25,242 nt of DNA, from the NCBI GenBank assembly GCA_037447655.1, contig JBBHKE010001579.1, forward strand, positions 1-25,242, written 5' to 3'. Positions 9,501-16,617 of the stretch are shown piece by piece. The translations under genes were made by a program, and so were the position numbers. Every line of letters starts with the position of its first letter. Within the stretch, counting starts at the first letter, position 1. A model generated the notes under the pieces. That model worked only from the letters and a program-made list of their open reading frames with translations. It did not search any database and was not told the DNA's origin. This DNA comes from Zygnema cylindricum (Eukaryota; Streptophyta; Zygnematophyceae; Zygnematales; Zygnemataceae).

Positions 9501-12127
9501 TTTACGCCAAAGAAATATACGTGTGAAAGAAATTGGTGACTTGCTTTCTAAACGAACAATCTGAATACAATTTTGCATCATTGCTAGCCCTTTCGATTTT
9601 TCATTCCTCTTTCTAATGGAAGTCTATCAAAACGTAATTTGTCAAGTGTATTCAAGTGGTTCAAGATTTTTAAATGGCATCAACCCTTTTTTTGTTTTGT
9701 TTAGCCTCTCCATGTACCTTCACATCGCGCAACCCTTGTGGCATGGGAACCTGCGTGGACTCTAAGGACAAACCGGGAACGTATGCTTGCGTTTGTGTGA
9801 TGGGATATGCGGCGGACGAATCAGAGGGTTCTCTCGCATGTGTTCCAGGTGGGTTTTGTTTACTTTCGTCTTATTGCACGAATTTGCTTAGAAATTTGAA
9901 TCAAAAACGAGTGTGATCATTTATCTATTTATGCAACTCTGTTTAGAGAATCAAATTCGATTAAACTTTGTACAAATCCAACTCCTAAGGGCACAAAGTT
10001 CTAGTGCAGATACTTTCAAAGGTCTTGCCGACATTTATGATTTCGAAACATTTTATGAATTAAGTTTAATCGGTGGTTCAGCACAAATGTACATTTCACA
10101 ACCTATGTTCCTTCAATGCATCACATAATTTATTGAGCTAAGGAAAATCGTAAGCAAATTCATATTTACATACATCCATGTCGATGCACGTTGTCAAAAA
10201 TGATATTGAAGAAACATTTCACATGTTCAATGAATGCCACATGTCATACATGTCGTAAATTTGTGGCAATGCTAACGTGAAAAAATTTCTTGGTTATTAA
10301 AAAGGTATTGTAAGCTTTTGTTGATATCGACCAAGGTTTTTACTTCAACCTTGTTTTTATCTTCATGGTTTATTCTTGTTTCAGCCGCCGCTATGGTAGG
10401 GGCAAAGGAATATGTTGTGCCAATTGGTGGATCTATTTCTTGCTCGACTATCTTCACCACATATGGCATCTCAAAACAAAGTTTTTTAGAACAAAACAAG
10501 GTTTTATTTCTATCACTTTTAATGCCCTGTTGTTTGGCGTATTTATCATCAAACCCCTGGTCTTCCTCTTCAATGAATGGAGCAATCATCATACTGTTTT
10601 GGAAATGGAAGGGTGCAATGGCAACGGTCCTTCTTTTGCATAGATGTACGGTATATTGTTGGCCTAACACCATTGCGAAAGTGCATTTGGGTTGAGCTTC
10701 AGAACTTGAATTGCAACCAGCTTCTCCCAAAAGGCGCCAAAGTTAATGTAACCAACTCCATAGAATGTTCCCTGATTTATGCAGCGGAAGAGGTAAGTTT
10801 ACGTTCTTTTGAACCATTCATTTTTTTTAAACTCAATTTGATTCACACGGGCTTAGATATTTTGAGCTTTGATGCAACCCTTTTTTTTTTGCTAGAGTGA
10901 TTTTAGCTATTGGCCCCATTATTATGGTCTTCTAGAATAGCAATTCCATTTTGAGTACTTAATTACTTTAAATAGCTGATCAATGGAAAATCGGACTTTC
11001 CAGGGCGATACATGTGATTCAATCAAGTTTACGTTACAACTCGCGCAGAACTTCCAACTCGATGGCCCAAATTCTCCAAATCCGAGCTTGAACTGCTCAA
11101 ATTTGAAACCATATCAACAGGTAGTTTTGGAATACCTTAACCCTACATTTCAGAATCTTGATGCATGAATGGACATAAATAGAAAGTGTGATTTAATTTC
11201 CCTTAATTTCGGACGAGTTTGTATACGGCTGTGTTAATATCGTCACGTCGCTTAGACATCAAAAAATTACTAAACCTATTTGTTGTATGCGTTTGGAAAT
11301 AAATCCATTTTTGCTAGATTTGCATTTCCAAGGGCGATGTACCATATCGTGGACCCTGTACCCATCCATATAGCATTAAGCGGGGGGAAACGTGCCCAAC
11401 CATTATTCGTGATTACATGGATGGAAACGCGACAAAATTCTATTCCCTAAATCCTGGTGTGTATTGTGGTCGTATTCACGAATATTCCGACGTTGACAAC
11501 ACCTTTCAGCAAGAGGTGAGAATAATTCCAACACATCAACATTCATCCGACTCTTTAATGTCCAATCCATAACAAATAACCGTTCTTTCAACACGTACAA
11601 ATTTCATTTTTGCCTTTTTAATGCTGGTTGTTTATGGTTTTCCTCATTCGTACTTGCGATTTGCATGGTTATTAGATACCATCTTTCGTGATTAGGCATG
11701 AGAGATAAGTATTATGGATGCAAGAATAATATGGTCTTGGAAATCTCTTTATCTCTTAATCTCTTTAAATATTTAGCCCTATGTGGTTGCCTTTTGTATT
11801 TTAACTAGGGTTTGTCATTTAGGGTTTACATAATAGTGTTCACAATGGGTGTTGTATCTCTCGTGCCTCCAGGTTTGCCTAGACACTTTGGACCTTGGAG
11901 GTGCAATAGCAGGATGCAGCGGGACAGCGGTCACATTGGCAACCTCACACAACTGTCCCATTTTGAGAACCAATTACTTCAAAGATAATCCGAATACAAA
12001 AATAAAACCTGCATCCTTTCTCACTTTAAATAAGTTTGCATGTCAAAACACTGCACTTAACACTATACGTGCGAAGGCCAAAAGAGATAGTATAACTCCC
12101 AAAATTTGTACTCCCAAACTGAGATGA
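462..12127 (+). CDS. LRR-EGF-papain (C1A)-EGF-EGF-LysM multidomain protein, 5'-partial, at least 17 exons
   Basis: Exons: 462-533, 1193-1264, 1919-1990, 2887-2958, 4083-4154, 5141-5496, 6179-6364, 6567-6793, 7227-7370, 7619-7838, 8051-8233, 9705-9848, 10385-10500, 10703-10792, 11004-11120, 11318-11515 and 11873-12127. All junctions are GT-AG with matching phases, giving 864 codons plus TGA. Domains by visible residue: LRRs 1-120, LRR cap and Cys-rich linker to about 205, EGF about 207-235, C1A protease about 275-495, EGF about 498-558, EGF about 559-606, LysM modules about 610-860. Protease residues seen are Gln297, Cys303, His439 and Asn459, spaced as in papain. There is no transmembrane segment or kinase in the visible part, so a secreted or wall-associated protein is likely; a signal peptide would lie upstream of the window. 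Known of the families: LRRs bind proteins or peptides, LysM binds GlcNAc-type glycans, C1A cleaves peptides. Inferred: a glycan-anchored or glycan-sensing protease. Exon structure is by eye, without transcripts. Confidence 0.82.
1193..1264 (+). CDS. LRR exon 2 (72 nt)
   Basis: Acceptor AG 1191-1192, donor GTGAGA at 1265, phase 2-2. It encodes one LRR, YLSQNKLSGSIPSSIGQMTS followed by LDT. The core from LSG to SIGQ is nearly base-for-base identical to the other array exons. Confidence 0.85.
1919..1990 (+). CDS. LRR exon 3 (72 nt)
   Basis: Acceptor AG 1917-1918, donor GTAAGA at 1991, phase 2-2. It encodes one LRR (YLWSNQLSGSIPSSIVQLTS then LDT). Variation between copies concentrates in the residues just before NxL, the solvent-exposed beta-strand side used for ligand contact in LRR proteins. 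Confidence 0.85.
2887..2958 (+). CDS. LRR exon 4 (72 nt)
   Basis: Acceptor AG 2885-2886, donor GTAAGA at 2959, phase 2-2. It encodes DLSDNQLSGSIPSSIGQLTI then LRY, the copy closest to the textbook plant LRR consensus. Confidence 0.85.
2976..3325 (+). repeat. 175-bp tandem duplication in the intron after LRR exon 4
   Basis: Two near-identical copies, about 2976-3150 and 3151-3325, differing at only a few bases. Each holds an ATAAATAAATAA run and a G-rich tail (GGGCAAGGGGAAAGAGG). A diverged relative of the same segment follows LRR exon 1 (about 550-690), so it belongs to the ancestral exon-intron unit and was duplicated again locally. Confidence 0.85.
4083..4154 (+). CDS. LRR exon 5 (72 nt)
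   Basis: Acceptor AG 4081-4082, donor GTAAGA at 4155, phase 2-2. It encodes VLHGNQLIGSIPSSIGKLRF then LST. It is the most diverged of the five array exons, with Ser to Ile in LSG and changes after SIG. Confidence 0.83.
5141..5496 (+). CDS. LRR C-terminal cap, Cys-rich linker and first EGF-like module
   Basis: Acceptor AG 5139-5140, donor GTAAGT at 5497; phase 2 in, phase 1 out. It opens with a last degenerate LRR (LLLKDNLLSGLISF) and a second NNFLSG element, the usual end of plant LRR arrays. A spacer with seven Cys follows, then an EGF-like unit beginning CGGHGICPGLNKSCIC and ending at TC near residue 234. It carries several potential N-glycosylation sites (NAT, NCS, NAS, NKS, NNT), in line with a secreted protein. 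It joins directly to the protease; no I29-like ERFNIN helix is present. Confidence 0.78.
6179..6364 (+). CDS. C1A protease exon A: mature N-terminus with oxyanion-hole Gln
   Basis: Acceptor AG 6177-6178, donor GTAAAT at 6365, phase 1 in and out. After a roughly 30-residue linker it encodes TSWNWTAQLPSSKVKDQSSC, matching the papain-family start (DWR, G-V, VKDQGxC). The Gln at 6352-6354 corresponds to the oxyanion Gln of papain (Gln19). The usual Arg of DWR is replaced by Thr, and QGxC reads QSSC. Confidence 0.8.
6567..6793 (+). CDS. C1A protease exon B: catalytic Cys
   Basis: Acceptor AG 6565-6566 and donor GTAAGT at 6794; phase 1 in, phase 0 out. With the previous exon it reads SSC-NTCRIVSALTAIEYAYYI, aligning to the papain CGSCWAFSAxxAxE motif. 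The catalytic Cys codon is at 6572-6574, six residues after the Gln as in papain. The invariant Trp is Arg, and GS is NT. Downstream MLNCSKINCARGGWPNEAFD matches the family's LxDC-GCxGG-AFxY block, and GLLTSKSF matches the GLxTExxYPY region. Confidence 0.8.
7227..7370 (+). CDS. C1A protease exon C: central domain
   Basis: Acceptor TTGCAG ending 7226, donor GTGAGC at 7371, phase 0-0, 48 codons. It reads through GWSGLLLALQQQPSVVAIEA and ends SYAFINYNPEL, matching the papain-family segment ALxxQPVSVAIdAxxxxFxxYxxG. The next exon resumes exactly at GVF, as expected. Confidence 0.82.
7619..7838 (+). CDS. C1A protease exon D: catalytic His and Asn
   Basis: Acceptor GTGCAG ending 7618, donor GTAAGT at 7839; phase 0 in, phase 1 out. 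It encodes GVFDDETCFSNGVDHAVLVV, with the catalytic His codon at 7661-7663. It continues to [20 protein letters not shown], with the catalytic Asn codon at 7721-7723 in the family-signature NSWG. Cys-His spacing is 136 residues and His-Asn spacing 20, both usual for C1A. The end GYGICGINTQPAIIP is also typical. This is the best-conserved part of the gene. Confidence 0.9.
8051..8233 (+). CDS. Second EGF-like module exon
   Basis: Acceptor TTTCAG ending 8050, donor GTGAGA at 8234, phase 1-1 with 61 codons, the classic symmetric EGF exon. It reads NPCGNGLCTSNNKTYTCKCM and closes at TQTCAPG: six-Cys EGF spacing with C-x-C near the end. It directly follows the protease. Confidence 0.8.
8730..8860 (+). 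pseudogene. Decayed LysM-like exon inside the 1471-bp intron between EGF modules 2 and 3
   Basis: A possible acceptor (TTGCAG ending 8728) is followed, from 8760 in one frame, by SIKTGERLEFDCISQRNISI then PNFIANSNRML. That fits the LysM pattern GDxCxxIxxxxxIxxxxFxxxN. A TGA stop follows at once, and the reading frame is off by one from that required by the preceding exon. I read it as a relic LysM exon spliced over within the intron. The match is by eye on about 30 residues. Confidence 0.45.
9705..9848 (+). CDS. Third EGF-like module exon
   Basis: Acceptor TTTAG ending 9704, donor GTGGGT at 9849, phase 1-1, 48 codons. It encodes NPCGMGTCVDSKDKPGTYAC followed by VCVMGYAADESEG and ACVPG: a textbook EGF-like module with C-x-C and the aromatic-Gly turn. 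It links the protease half to the LysM half. Confidence 0.85.
9947..10072 (+). other. Possible additional LysM-like exon (phase 1-compatible)
   Basis: After an acceptor-like GTTTAG (ending 9946) the sequence stays open in exactly the frame required by the preceding phase-1 exon. From about 10004 it reads SADTFKGLADIYDFETFYEL, which resembles LysM (GDTFxxLAxxYxxxxxFxxLN). A weak phase-1 donor (G|GTGGTT, 10073) would rejoin 10385 in frame. The open stretch ends in TAA at 10126-10128. It lacks the Cys residues and second half of the other LysM modules. It could be an alternative exon or a fresh relic; I left it out of the main model. Confidence 0.4.
10385..10500 (+). CDS. LysM module 1, first half
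   Basis: Acceptor TTTCAG ending 10384; phase 1 in, phase 0 out; the donor GTTTTA at 10501 is weak. It reads EYVVPIGGSISCSTIFTTYG and continues ISKQSFLEQNK, matching the LysM YxVxxGDxCxxIxxxYxIxxxxFxxxN pattern, completed by the next exon. Confidence 0.72.
10703..10792 (+). CDS. LysM module 1, second half, and start of LysM 2
   Basis: Acceptor CTTCAG ending 10702, donor GTAAGT at 10793, phase 0-0, 30 codons. NLNCNQLLPKGAKVNV completes LysM 1 (NxxLxCxxLxxGxxVxV). The remainder, SIECSLIYAAEE, leads into the next module, whose GDTC starts the following exon. A longer open frame runs across the acceptor, but only the part after it is LysM-like. Confidence 0.75.
11004..11120 (+). CDS. LysM module 2
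   Basis: Acceptor TTCCAG ending 11003, donor GTAGTT at 11121, phase 0-0, 39 codons. It reads GDTCDSIKFTLQLAQNFQLD then NPSLNCSNLKPYQQ, the LysM GDTCxxI and NPxLxCxxLxPxQ signatures. The module closes across the splice as QQ|ICIS, the same position where module 3 closes (QQE|VCLD), so the intron site is conserved between repeats. Confidence 0.8.
11318..11515 (+). CDS. LysM module 3
   Basis: Acceptor TGCTAG ending 11317, donor GTGAGA at 11516, phase 0-0, 66 codons. It holds YSIKRGETCPTIIRDYMDGN followed by ATKFYSLNPGVYCGR, the clearest LysM in the gene (GETCPTI, FxxLNPxxxC). The end is atypical: RIHEYSDVDNTFQQE replaces the usual short L-x-P-G-Q. Confidence 0.82.
11873..12127 (+). CDS. Terminal exon: LysM-like module 4 and stop
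   Basis: Acceptor CTCCAG ending 11872; open to TGA at 12125-12127. It starts VCLD, closing module 3, then carries a diverged LysM with NCPILRTNYFKDN and FLTLNKFACQN. The chain ends in a short basic tail (RAKAKR, then ICTPKLR) with no hydrophobic anchor or GPI-type tail, supporting a soluble or wall-bound product. I see no clear AATAAA nearby downstream. Confidence 0.75.
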   Translation, partial: VCLDTLDLGGAIAGCSGTAVTLATSHNCPILRTNYFKDNPNTKIKPASFLTLNKFACQNTALNTIRAKAKRDSITPKICTPKLR

Positions 12128-12225
12128 GAGAGTGTACGGCAAGTATAGGTCAAATGTGACAAAGAAGGAAATTGACTTCATCCAGATTCTATCGAAGGAT
12201 GTTGTTTATAGGTACTTTTTAGTTT
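12128..12225. other. 3' flank of the multidomain gene
   Basis: Short stretch after the stop, presumably 3' UTR. I see no ORF or repeat in it. Confidence 0.4.
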
Positions 12226-12760
12226 TTAGTCACTTTTTTTTTTGCTAACTTGGGTACCTTATTTACTTCAAGCAAGAAATTTTGCTGAAACGTTTAAGAC
12301 TGCTTTTATTACTTTTAAATACTTTTGCACTGGATGACGCTTTTGCGAATTCCAATACCTTACTACCTTAAGGCGAATTTGTAGGACAGTGCTAGAAATT
12401 CTAAAACTGATTTAACAACCTCTTTGTAGTTGTGGTCACTTGTTATTTTTTAGTATCGGTACCCTAATTCTTTGAAGTAAGAATGTACAGACTGTTATTG
12501 ATAATTTTAGGACTTTTTATTGCTTATGCATACTTTTTGAGTGGTTACCTCTTTGCGAATTGAGTTTCTCGTTTTACTTTTATGTAGGAAAGTATAAATC
12601 ATTTATAAGACTTCAAGACTGATTTTGTAGCTACTTCATAAGTTTTTAGTCACTTCCGTTTTTGCAATATTTATTTCCTTATTCGCTTTAAGCGTGAATA
12701 TGTAGAATGATGTTAATAATTTGAAGTCTTTTTTCATTGCTTCTTATACATTTCCACAAA
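12226..12760. repeat. Degenerate tandem array, about 105 bp x 5
   Basis: Five diverged units start near 12226, 12336, 12434, 12543 and 12648. Shared words recur in order: TAGTCACTT or a variant, TTTGC, TTACTT-AAG, GTAGA or GTAGG, then AAGACT or GAAGTC before TTTTTATTGCTT. Copies differ widely, so the array is old. It starts about 100 bp after the gene's stop codon. Confidence 0.6.
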
Positions 12761-12783
12761 ATGTTAGTCATATCTGCATTAAA

Positions 12784-12945
12784 GTCACATTCACATTCAT
12801 GTCACATTCAATTTAATGTCACAATAACATTTTTGTCAACATTCACATTCATGTGACATTCATAATCATATCAGGATTCACATTCATGTCATTTTCACAT
12901 TCATGTCAACATTCATATTCACCTCGCATTCACATGCCCATTCTC
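12784..12945. repeat. CACATTCATGTCA-type short tandem repeat
   Basis: About ten imperfect copies of a 12-18-bp unit around CACATTCATGTCA, with variants (CACATTCAATT, GACATTCATAATC, AACATTCATATTC). It follows the 105-bp array almost directly. The neighbouring sequence to about 13142 shows no gene. Confidence 0.75.
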
Positions 12946-13142
12946 TTTTTCCTTTTTTGCCAGCTATTGGTAGATGCTAAGCCAAGTACAAAAAGCTTCC
13001 CTTCACAAATTGTGATTTTTGGAGAGTGGGGGATGGGAGCATTGAGGCGTGGCTTTTATTTATCGAGCTACGCCCTTCTACGGAAAGGTTGGACGTTGTT
13101 TTTGAGTGTATTTGGGTTTCTATATTTGGAGTGTCTTTTGGC

Positions 13143-13520
13143 CAAAATTGGAGGAACGGGCTTTTACGAAACATGTCAAAATTGAAAAAAAGACTCAAAT
13201 TGTAGAAAACGACCAAATTTCTAAAAATGCTTTTATTGCAAAAAATGTTGAAACTAAAAAAATGACAAAATTGAAAAAACACAAACTGCAAAAAAAAACC
13301 CAAAATGCCCAAATTGCCCAAATTGCCCAAATTGTCCAAATTGCCCAAAATGCCCAAATTGCCCAAATTGCCCAAATTACCCGAAATGCCCAAAATGCAC
13401 AGAATGTCCAAATTGCACAAATTGTCAAAAATGCACACGATGCCAAAAATTCCGAAATGGAACAAAAGCCAAAATTGCATAAAATTCCAAGATTGGCTAA
13501 AATGCCCAGGTTACACAACA
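13143..13520. repeat. Minisatellite based on a 9-bp CCCAAATTG unit
   Basis: The core at about 13298-13400 is a run of 9-mers alternating CCCAAATTG and CCCAAAATG. Both flanks hold decayed relatives (CAAAATTGAAAAA, TGCACAAATTG) out to about 13520. Because the unit is a multiple of three, all frames on both strands stay open and give artefactual repeats such as KLPKLPK or AQIAQI; these are not genes. Confidence 0.85.
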
Positions 13521-13523
13521 TGA

Positions 13524-13679
13524 TCAAATTACACGTGGCGGTTCACCTACGAATCTGAATTTGATATGTGGGCTATGGATAGAAATCGCCAACAAATGAT
13601 GTTTAGAGTGGATCATGTACACGATGATTTGACGTGGAATACGGAATCCTACGTAGTTGTAAATATTCATTTGAATTAA
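13524..13679 (+). other. Unidentified 51-codon open tail
   Basis: Directly after the minisatellite an open frame runs from a TGA (13521-13523) to TAA (13677-13679). It begins SNYTWRFTYESEFDMWAMDR and ends SYVVVNIHLN. Residue composition (Trp, Tyr, Met, Asp, Arg) looks protein-like rather than random AT-rich translation, but there is no start codon, no clear splice acceptor and no family I recognise. It may be the last exon or relic of a gene broken by the minisatellite. Confidence 0.3.
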
Positions 13680-13956
13680 TCTGTCTTTATTTGATTAGTT
13701 GATTAGTGTTGAATTCAGTGTATATGAATAGGACTTAGTCATTTTTGGAGTTATGAACAGTTTGGACAAAAAAATGTACATGTTTTTGGTAACTTTATCT
13801 ATGAATGTCTCAAAGATGTGTAAGCAGAATTACTTGTAATTTTGTGTGTGTGATTATCTTGCTGTTACCTACAATGTAGTAGTGCTTCGCGGGAACACAG
13901 TTAACGCAAATTTCTTTATTAATGATAATTATTTAATTTCCCATATTCCATATCCA
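13680..13956. other. Intergenic, nothing recognised
   Basis: AT-rich sequence without a convincing ORF, hairpin or repeat. Confidence 0.4.
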
Positions 13957-14306
13957 ATTCCCCAAATGAGAACTTTTGAAATTCACAATATTTTAGTACT
14001 CAGAGATGTCTGGATTATCCAATTTCCAATTCCCCTTTTCCCACATTCAAACATGTCATAATCTCATAATTCCAAAATCTCAAATTTCCTAATTGCCCAA
14101 TTTATAAATATCCAAAATCCAAATCTTAATTTTACATTGTTTCTCAAACTAACAACATGAAAATTCCAAATCTTAATTCCTTAAATGATAATTTTTGAAA
14201 TGCACAAATGTTTAGAACTCCGAGATGTCAAGATTATCCGATTTCCAATTCCCCATTTTCCACATTCAAACATGTCATAATCCCATAATCCCAAAACTCA
14301 AAATTT
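13957..14306. repeat. Direct repeat, about 131 bp x 2, spaced 219 bp
   Basis: 13957-14087 and 14176-14306 align along their length at about 85 per cent identity by eye. The shared core includes TTTCCAATTCCCC and CACATTCAAACATGTCATAA. The intervening 88 bp holds further short related words (AATTCC, CCAAATC), suggesting an old tandem array with eroded middle copies. Confidence 0.75.
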
Positions 14307-14319
14307 GGGTGTCATCTTC

Positions 14320-14380
14320 TGTTAGGACATTGGTGGTCGGGAGTTAGGCAAATCGGTCTTCTGTTCGATTTCGTGTTTAA
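14320..14380 (+). mobile_element. 61-bp 5' fragment of a copia LTR
   Basis: Matches the first 60-odd bases of the complete LTR at 20997 in the same orientation, starting at the terminal TGTTAGGACATTGGTGG, with a 2-bp deletion and a few substitutions. The match ends exactly at the left edge of the inverted-repeat element at 14381. It is more diverged than the two internal copies are from each other, so it is older than their duplication or belongs to another element. Confidence 0.75.
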
Positions 14381-15083
14381 GGGTGGACTTCCATTAGTGA
14401 AAAAGTGGGGTTTTTAACCGACGGCCGTACCATTTCGTACAAGTTCGTACATTTTATTTTTTTCAACGAAAACAACATTACAGAAAATTGTCGAAGGTTG
14501 TAGGCGTAAATTAAGACCGTCGGATTCAATTGCACTTTTTATCTGTGACGCCACGTCACCAACCCTACAGTTTTCTAAGACCGTGCAGAGTGAGGACAGT
14601 TCTCGAATACAGAACATGTAAAAATAGGCCGCGTGGAAAAGGTAAAAAGAATCCAGGATGAGCGCGCGCGTATGTGCGTACACGTCGCAAGGGCCATGTG
14701 CCTTGCGCCAGGGTGACTGCGAATCTGCCGAAATTATCTCGTCACGCTCCCACCATCAAAGTTTGCCGCCGCCTTTTTGTCGTTGCATTTTGAAATTTTG
14801 GGTAGTACATTTAATGCCCTCTGTACGAGTCATTAATTACCTCCGACAGAACAAAATTTTCCTCCGTGGGTACAGATATTACCTCCGATTGTACTGATAT
14901 TGCGTTCAGACTTTGCATCCTAAGATTTTTTCAAGATTTTAAGCATCTAATATTAACCTACGTGTTACCTACCAGAACGAGCCACGCAAATAAAAAGTGG
15001 TTTAATGTCGCGACCTAATGGAAGGCAGGCCTTTCAACAAAATTTTCCGTACAATTACTGAGACTCCCAATGGAAGTCCACCC
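14381..15083. mobile_element. 703-bp non-autonomous DNA transposon, PIF/Harbinger-like
   Basis: Perfect 15-bp terminal inverted repeats (GGGTGGACTTCCATT on the left, its complement ending at 15083) are flanked by TAA at 14378-14380 and 15084-15086. A 3-bp TWA target duplication with TIRs beginning GGG is the usual signature of PIF/Harbinger elements and their MITEs. No transposase-like ORF is inside; the open frames match nothing I know. The left flank is the LTR fragment but the right flank is not LTR, so the host LTR was lost on that side. Confidence 0.65.
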
Positions 15084-15661
15084 TAATAGCGATTCACGGT
15101 GTACAGTAATTTACTGTACTGAATCTTGCATTTTTCCAGCTCAGTGAACCTCCGAGGTCACTTTGGCGCATTGTGAGAGATCCACGTCGGCCCTCCATCA
15201 TCATTTAGTTTTACGACACGCCATGCCGTGCGGCGTAAAAATGTGTATATATGCTTAGGGTTTTTTTATTATTTTGTGTTTTATTTTATATAAAAAACAC
15301 TAAACCACACTCTATAAAACCCTAAACGTGTAAACTTTAACCAGATACCCGGTAGGTATCTTGTCACTGGTGAACTTACGACGCAATTCGCAGGGTGATA
15401 TACGGGTTCACACGGTTCACCACACCGGGGAAACTTGTAACATACCCTCCCTATACTGTAGTACAATAGGTCAAAGATTAACAACTTGAGGATTGCTATA
15501 GGTGTTAAGAAATTATTAGTCCAAAGGAAAAAAATAGTGTTATTAAGTCTTTTTCAGGTTAAATGACATAACGCCAACAAAACATTAACACTCCAATAGT
15601 TTATTTATACATTTCCATGTTGTACTCCGTGTATCGCTATCATTGTTTAAAAAAAATTCGC
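15084..15661. other. Intergenic; one short perfect palindrome
   Basis: No gene seen. GTACAGTAA-T-TTACTGTAC (15101-15119) is a perfect 9-bp inverted repeat with a one-base centre. A TATATAAAAAA stretch near 15287 is low complexity only. Confidence 0.4.
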
Positions 15662-15794
15662 CTTAAAACATATTTTCTCCGTACACAAATGTCGGATTTT
15701 GAAACCGCCAATCGGAAGCTAAGAATGTCTTTTTTCAATCGCTACCGTCAAATATGAAATACTATAAGTGTGTACGGAGAAAAGATGTTTGAAG
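15662..15794. mobile_element. 133-bp foldback / MITE-like inverted repeat
   Basis: The ends are inverted copies of each other over about 26 bp with three mismatches; the inner core TTTTCTCCGTACACA is perfect (left arm 15672-15686, right arm about 15770-15784). The interior is about 80 bp and non-coding. I cannot define a target duplication, so its class is open. Confidence 0.55.
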
Positions 15795-16617
15795 TGGCTA
15801 AGGGTGTGTGCCCATGTAACCGAAACTAGAATGCTAATTTGGATTTAAGAACAGATTTTACGGTGTAATTTTCAAAGTGTTTCTATGTCAATCGTTACTT
15901 GCGCCGTCATTGCTTCAAATATGTGACAGTTCTAGACATCACCAATATCTTGCGACATGTGTAGATGCCAACAAATTGCGAACAACAAACTGCCCAACAA
16001 ACTGCGGACAACAAACTGCGGACAGACGATGACGGTTGTAGAAGTCAAGGTTTTTGTGACATTGTAGATGTTCAGGGTTTTGTGACATAACGAAGTCATG
16101 CTACCTTGTGACGTCATCAATACGTAAACCCTAAAAAAACCCTTTCTGATTTCTTTTTCTTATCGTTTATCATTCGACATGCCATCTAACTAAGACCAAA
16201 AATATTCAAGGAAAAAAAAACTTTTATTTGATACTATTATTGTTGTATTTCACTCAGAGAAGAGAGTAAGAGGAGCTGTCGAGTGAGAAAGAGGGAGAGA
16301 GACGAGGACGACGTAAACTTTAGCAAAGGACCCATAAATAAGAGTGGAGGTTTGAGACCCAAACAATTTTTTTTACGTACATGTTTGTCATTTTCGTACG
16401 TACATGCACGTGATGAGCAGGGCAAAAAATAGCGTTTACTTTACTTCGTGCAAAAAATTTCGAAAACGTTTGACGCGTGTAATCCCGGTTTTCTATTCGT
16501 CAATAAGGCATTATTTTAGTTAAAAGCAGGTCGTGATTTTGATTCTAATACAAGTGTGAAGATGAGCTGGCGTGACATAGAACTGGGTCCCGATGATAAT
16601 AACGCCAAATTGACGTT
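15795..16617. other. Intergenic with minor repeats
   Basis: Contains about four copies of a 14-16-bp ACAAACTGCGGACA-like unit (15971-16026), a two-copy GTTTTTGTGACAT / GGTTTTGTGACAT motif (16049-16088), and a purine-rich GA tract (16256-16312). No gene recognised. Confidence 0.5.

Noticed and set aside
10272-10730. 152-codon minus-strand ORF opposite the LysM 1 exons
   Set aside because: No domain or codon pattern of its own; the plus strand carries a LysM split by an in-phase intron at this place.
13296-13400. CRISPR-like array
   Set aside because: Units are contiguous 9-mers without unique spacers, in a eukaryotic context.
12853-13558. Several overlapping ORFs of 70-167 codons on both strands
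   Set aside because: They are produced by the 9-bp repeat, whose length is a multiple of three; the proteins are simple repeats with no domain.
14414-14683. 89-codon minus-strand ORF inside the inverted-repeat element as a transposase
   Set aside because: Too short and no DDE or helix-turn-helix features; the element looks non-autonomous.
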